This document shows positions 4,833 through 5,193 of a stretch of DNA of 5,193 nt, one piece after another. This DNA comes from Ktedonobacterales bacterium (GTDB lineage Bacteria; Chloroflexota; Ktedonobacteria; Ktedonobacterales; JADMIN01). Every line of letters starts with the position of its first letter. Positions within the stretch are counted from its first letter, which is position 1. The stretch covers positions 1-5,193 of the forward strand of contig JAICVT010000316.1 of assembly GCA_025935235.1 (NCBI GenBank). Direction: 5' to 3'. The notes under the pieces are model-generated. The model did not search any database. It was given only the letters and a program-made list of their open reading frames with translations, and was not told where the DNA came from. The position numbers and the translations under genes were made by a program.

Positions 4833-5193
4833 ATGGCGAAAGCTGAGCATTCCGTGGAAGTGCATGCGCCAATTCGGCAGGTGTATGACCAGTGGACGCA
4901 GTTTGAGCAGTTCCCGAATTTCATGGAGGGCGTGGAGCAGGTCACGCAACTCGACAACAAGCGTCTGCACTGGAAGGCGCGCGTCGGCGGCAAGGAGCAG
5001 GAGTGGGACGCCGAGATCACCGAGCAACTGCCCGACCAGCGTATCGCCTGGCGCAGCATTTCAGGCGACCCGAATGCGGGCGTCGTCACTTTCCATCGGC
5101 TGAGCGATACCACCACGCAGGTCATGCTCCAACTGGAGTATGAGCCACAAGGCGCCGTCGAGAAGGCCGGCTCGGCGCTGGGCTTCCTCGATC
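4833..5193 (+). CDS. SRPBCC-family protein (polyketide cyclase/dehydrase-like), 3' end missing
   Basis: The first 120 codons are open to the window edge and the gene continues beyond it. The opening (HSVEVHAPIRQVYDQWTQFE, residues 6-25) followed by FPNFMEGVE is the start of the START-like SRPBCC fold: a first beta-strand, then helices closing a hydrophobic pocket. Further family-like blocks are LHWKARVGGKEQEWDAEI (45-62), RIAWRSISG (70-78) and NAGVVTFHRL (81-90). This subgroup (COG5637-like, often named cyclase/dehydrase) is common in bacteria, and its ligand and biochemical role are generally unknown. The protein is probably soluble up to the point seen, but some relatives carry a longer C-terminal tail that would lie outside this window. 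The start is certain from AGGAGG at 9 nt. The gene follows the kinase gene on the same strand after 142 bp with its own leader. No function should be inferred from that neighbour alone. Confidence 0.9.
   Translation, partial: MAKAEHSVEVHAPIRQVYDQWTQFEQFPNFMEGVEQVTQLDNKRLHWKARVGGKEQEWDAEITEQLPDQRIAWRSISGDPNAGVVTFHRLSDTTTQVMLQLEYEPQGAVEKAGSALGFLD

Noticed and set aside
4526..5125. Minus-strand open frame of 199 codons with Cys/Ser-rich sequence and a hydrophobic patch
   Set aside because: It overlaps the end of the kinase gene and the SRPBCC gene in antisense. The hydrophobic stretch comes from the reversed leader and no start site or family is seen.
1..5193. tRNA, rRNA, CRISPR array or phage defence module
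   Set aside because: No cloverleaf, rRNA-like stretch, spaced repeat array or defence-family protein is visible. The only repeats are the IS ends and the short 11-bp units.

Overview
The window is GC-rich bacterial DNA with four recognisable protein genes. They are an IS4-family insertion sequence, a class I/II aminotransferase of LL-diaminopimelate aminotransferase type, a membrane-anchored Ser/Thr protein kinase, and the 5' part of an SRPBCC-fold protein. The strong GC bias produces long shadow frames opposite every gene. The mix of a Hanks-type kinase with a beta-sandwich-like outer domain, a DapL-type aminotransferase and an IS4 element suits Chloroflexota, perhaps Ktedonobacteria. That placement is an inference from protein style, not from a marker gene.

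Layout. Positions 1-1350 form a complete-looking insertion sequence with 18-bp perfect terminal inverted repeats (1-18 and 1333-1350) and one transposase gene on the minus strand carrying the full IS4 signature. Its right end lies 32 bp past the stop codon of the aminotransferase gene (1383-2543, minus, GTG start), in a G-rich spacer. The interval 2544-2812 is a divergent regulatory region. It holds an extended -10 promoter reading left, a -35/-10 promoter reading right, and four copies of an 11-bp direct repeat between them. The kinase gene (2813-4690, plus; 2792 is an alternative start) follows. A 142-bp gap with a second 11-bp-phased repeat set leads to an SRPBCC gene that starts at 4833 behind a near-perfect Shine-Dalgarno and runs off the window end.

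How the parts relate. The aminotransferase is probably biosynthetic (lysine/diaminopimelate, PLP-dependent). The kinase has a cytoplasmic catalytic domain, one membrane span and an outer domain resembling concanavalin A-like beta-sandwiches, so it is probably a receptor-type kinase with an unknown ligand. The SRPBCC gene lies on the same strand but has its own leader, and no functional link to the kinase is shown. The insertion sequence is co-directional with the aminotransferase and could receive read-through from it. I see no clear new multi-gene system. The best leads are the two helically phased repeat sets in front of the kinase and SRPBCC genes and the unusual features of the kinase.
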